Assembly (NCBI GenBank): GCA_903890885.1
Contig: CAITCX010000220.1
Coordinates: 1-5,961 of the forward strand
Direction of reading: 5' to 3'
Source: an uncultured Dehalococcoidia bacterium
Lineage (GTDB): Bacteria > Chloroflexota > Dehalococcoidia > Dehalococcoidales > UBA3254
DNA length: 5,961 bases
Shown here: positions 5,886 through 5,961 of the stretch, one piece after another
Layout: each line of letters starts with the position of its first letter
How positions within the stretch are numbered: position 1 is the first letter of the stretch
Notes under the pieces: generated by a model
The model's database searches: none
Told to the model about the DNA's origin: nothing
Seen by the model: only the letters and a program-made list of their open reading frames with translations
Position numbers and translations under genes: made by a program

Positions 5886-5948
5886 CTTCAGAAAGGTCAG
5901 TTAGTTAAATACCAGTGTAACCAACAGGTGGTTGTTATGTTTCTGAAG
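5886..5948. repeat. 9-bp perfect inverted repeat upstream of mutS2
   Basis: CTTCAGAAA (5886-5894) and TTTCTGAAG (5940-5948) are exact reverse complements separated by 45 bases. A small AACCA / TGGTT pair (5919-5923 and 5929-5933) is nested inside the spacer. It may be part of a leader structure or a divergent operator. The right arm lies within the possible gene start at 5937. No known RNA family is recognised. Confidence 0.4.
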
Positions 5949-5961
5949 AAAGGACTCATAA
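5937..5961 (+). CDS. Possible start of a divergent gene, truncated by the window
   Basis: An ATG at 5937 is preceded by AGGTGG (5927-5932) at a spacing of four bases and opens a frame reading MFLKKGLI to the window edge. A basic-then-hydrophobic opening like this would fit a signal peptide or a membrane protein, but only eight codons are visible. No clear plus-strand promoter was found; TTGTCA at 5876-5881 is a fair -35 but lacks a -10 at proper spacing. Function cannot be assigned. Confidence 0.25.

Noticed and set aside
5919..5933. Small AACCA/TGGTT hairpin considered as a standalone regulatory RNA element
   Set aside because: Five base pairs with no supporting context is too little; it is noted only as nested inside the larger inverted repeat.
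1..5961. CRISPR array, tRNA/rRNA gene, insertion sequence or attachment site
   Set aside because: No regularly spaced direct repeats, cloverleaf-like segments, transposase motifs or terminal inverted repeats were seen; nearly all the sequence is accounted for by conserved genes.

Overview
The window reads as ordinary chromosomal DNA from an anaerobic bacterium of roughly balanced G+C. It has six recognisable genes, two of them in an obvious redox context, and short intergenic gaps. The gene set is a fused gamma-alpha 2-oxoacid:ferredoxin oxidoreductase subunit, a flavodiiron protein, a rubredoxin, MutS2, and a Vms1-like release factor of the type described from Actinobacteria and Chloroflexota. 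Together these suggest a strict anaerobe, possibly an anaerobic Chloroflexota (Dehalococcoidia-like). The taxonomic call is inference from gene content, not from a marker search.

Left part (1-2073, all minus strand). A tight operon is transcribed right to left: rubredoxin (52 aa), flavodiiron protein (400 aa), then the start of a 2-oxoacid:acceptor oxidoreductase alpha subunit that leaves the window. Rubredoxin and the flavodiiron protein form a classic O2/NO-reducing pair. The oxidoreductase generates reduced ferredoxin and is itself oxygen-sensitive, so the operon looks like low-potential metabolism packaged with its own oxygen protection.

Middle (2074-2723). A 122-bp divergent intergenic region carries overlapping AT-rich promoter-like elements, an AT-rich dyad and a G/C-anchored dyad. 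It separates the operon from a plus-strand GlcG/HbpS-family (DUF336, heme-binding type) gene. The tail of that gene meets the next minus-strand gene with a 4-bp overlap of stop codons. Its lysine-rich 3' end doubles, on the other strand, as a possible terminator.

Right part (2720-5832, minus strand). mutS2 is translationally coupled (TAATG, 1-bp overlap) to a 248-aa Vms1-like release-factor (VLRF1) gene. Bacterial MutS2 is now known as a collision-responsive ribosome-splitting factor, and the eukaryotic Vms1/ANKZF1 proteins release nascent chains from split 60S subunits. The pair is therefore a plausible two-step bacterial ribosome-rescue module and is the most interesting item here. The final ~120 bp hold a weak mutS2 promoter candidate, a 9-bp inverted repeat and a possible divergent gene start that runs off the window.
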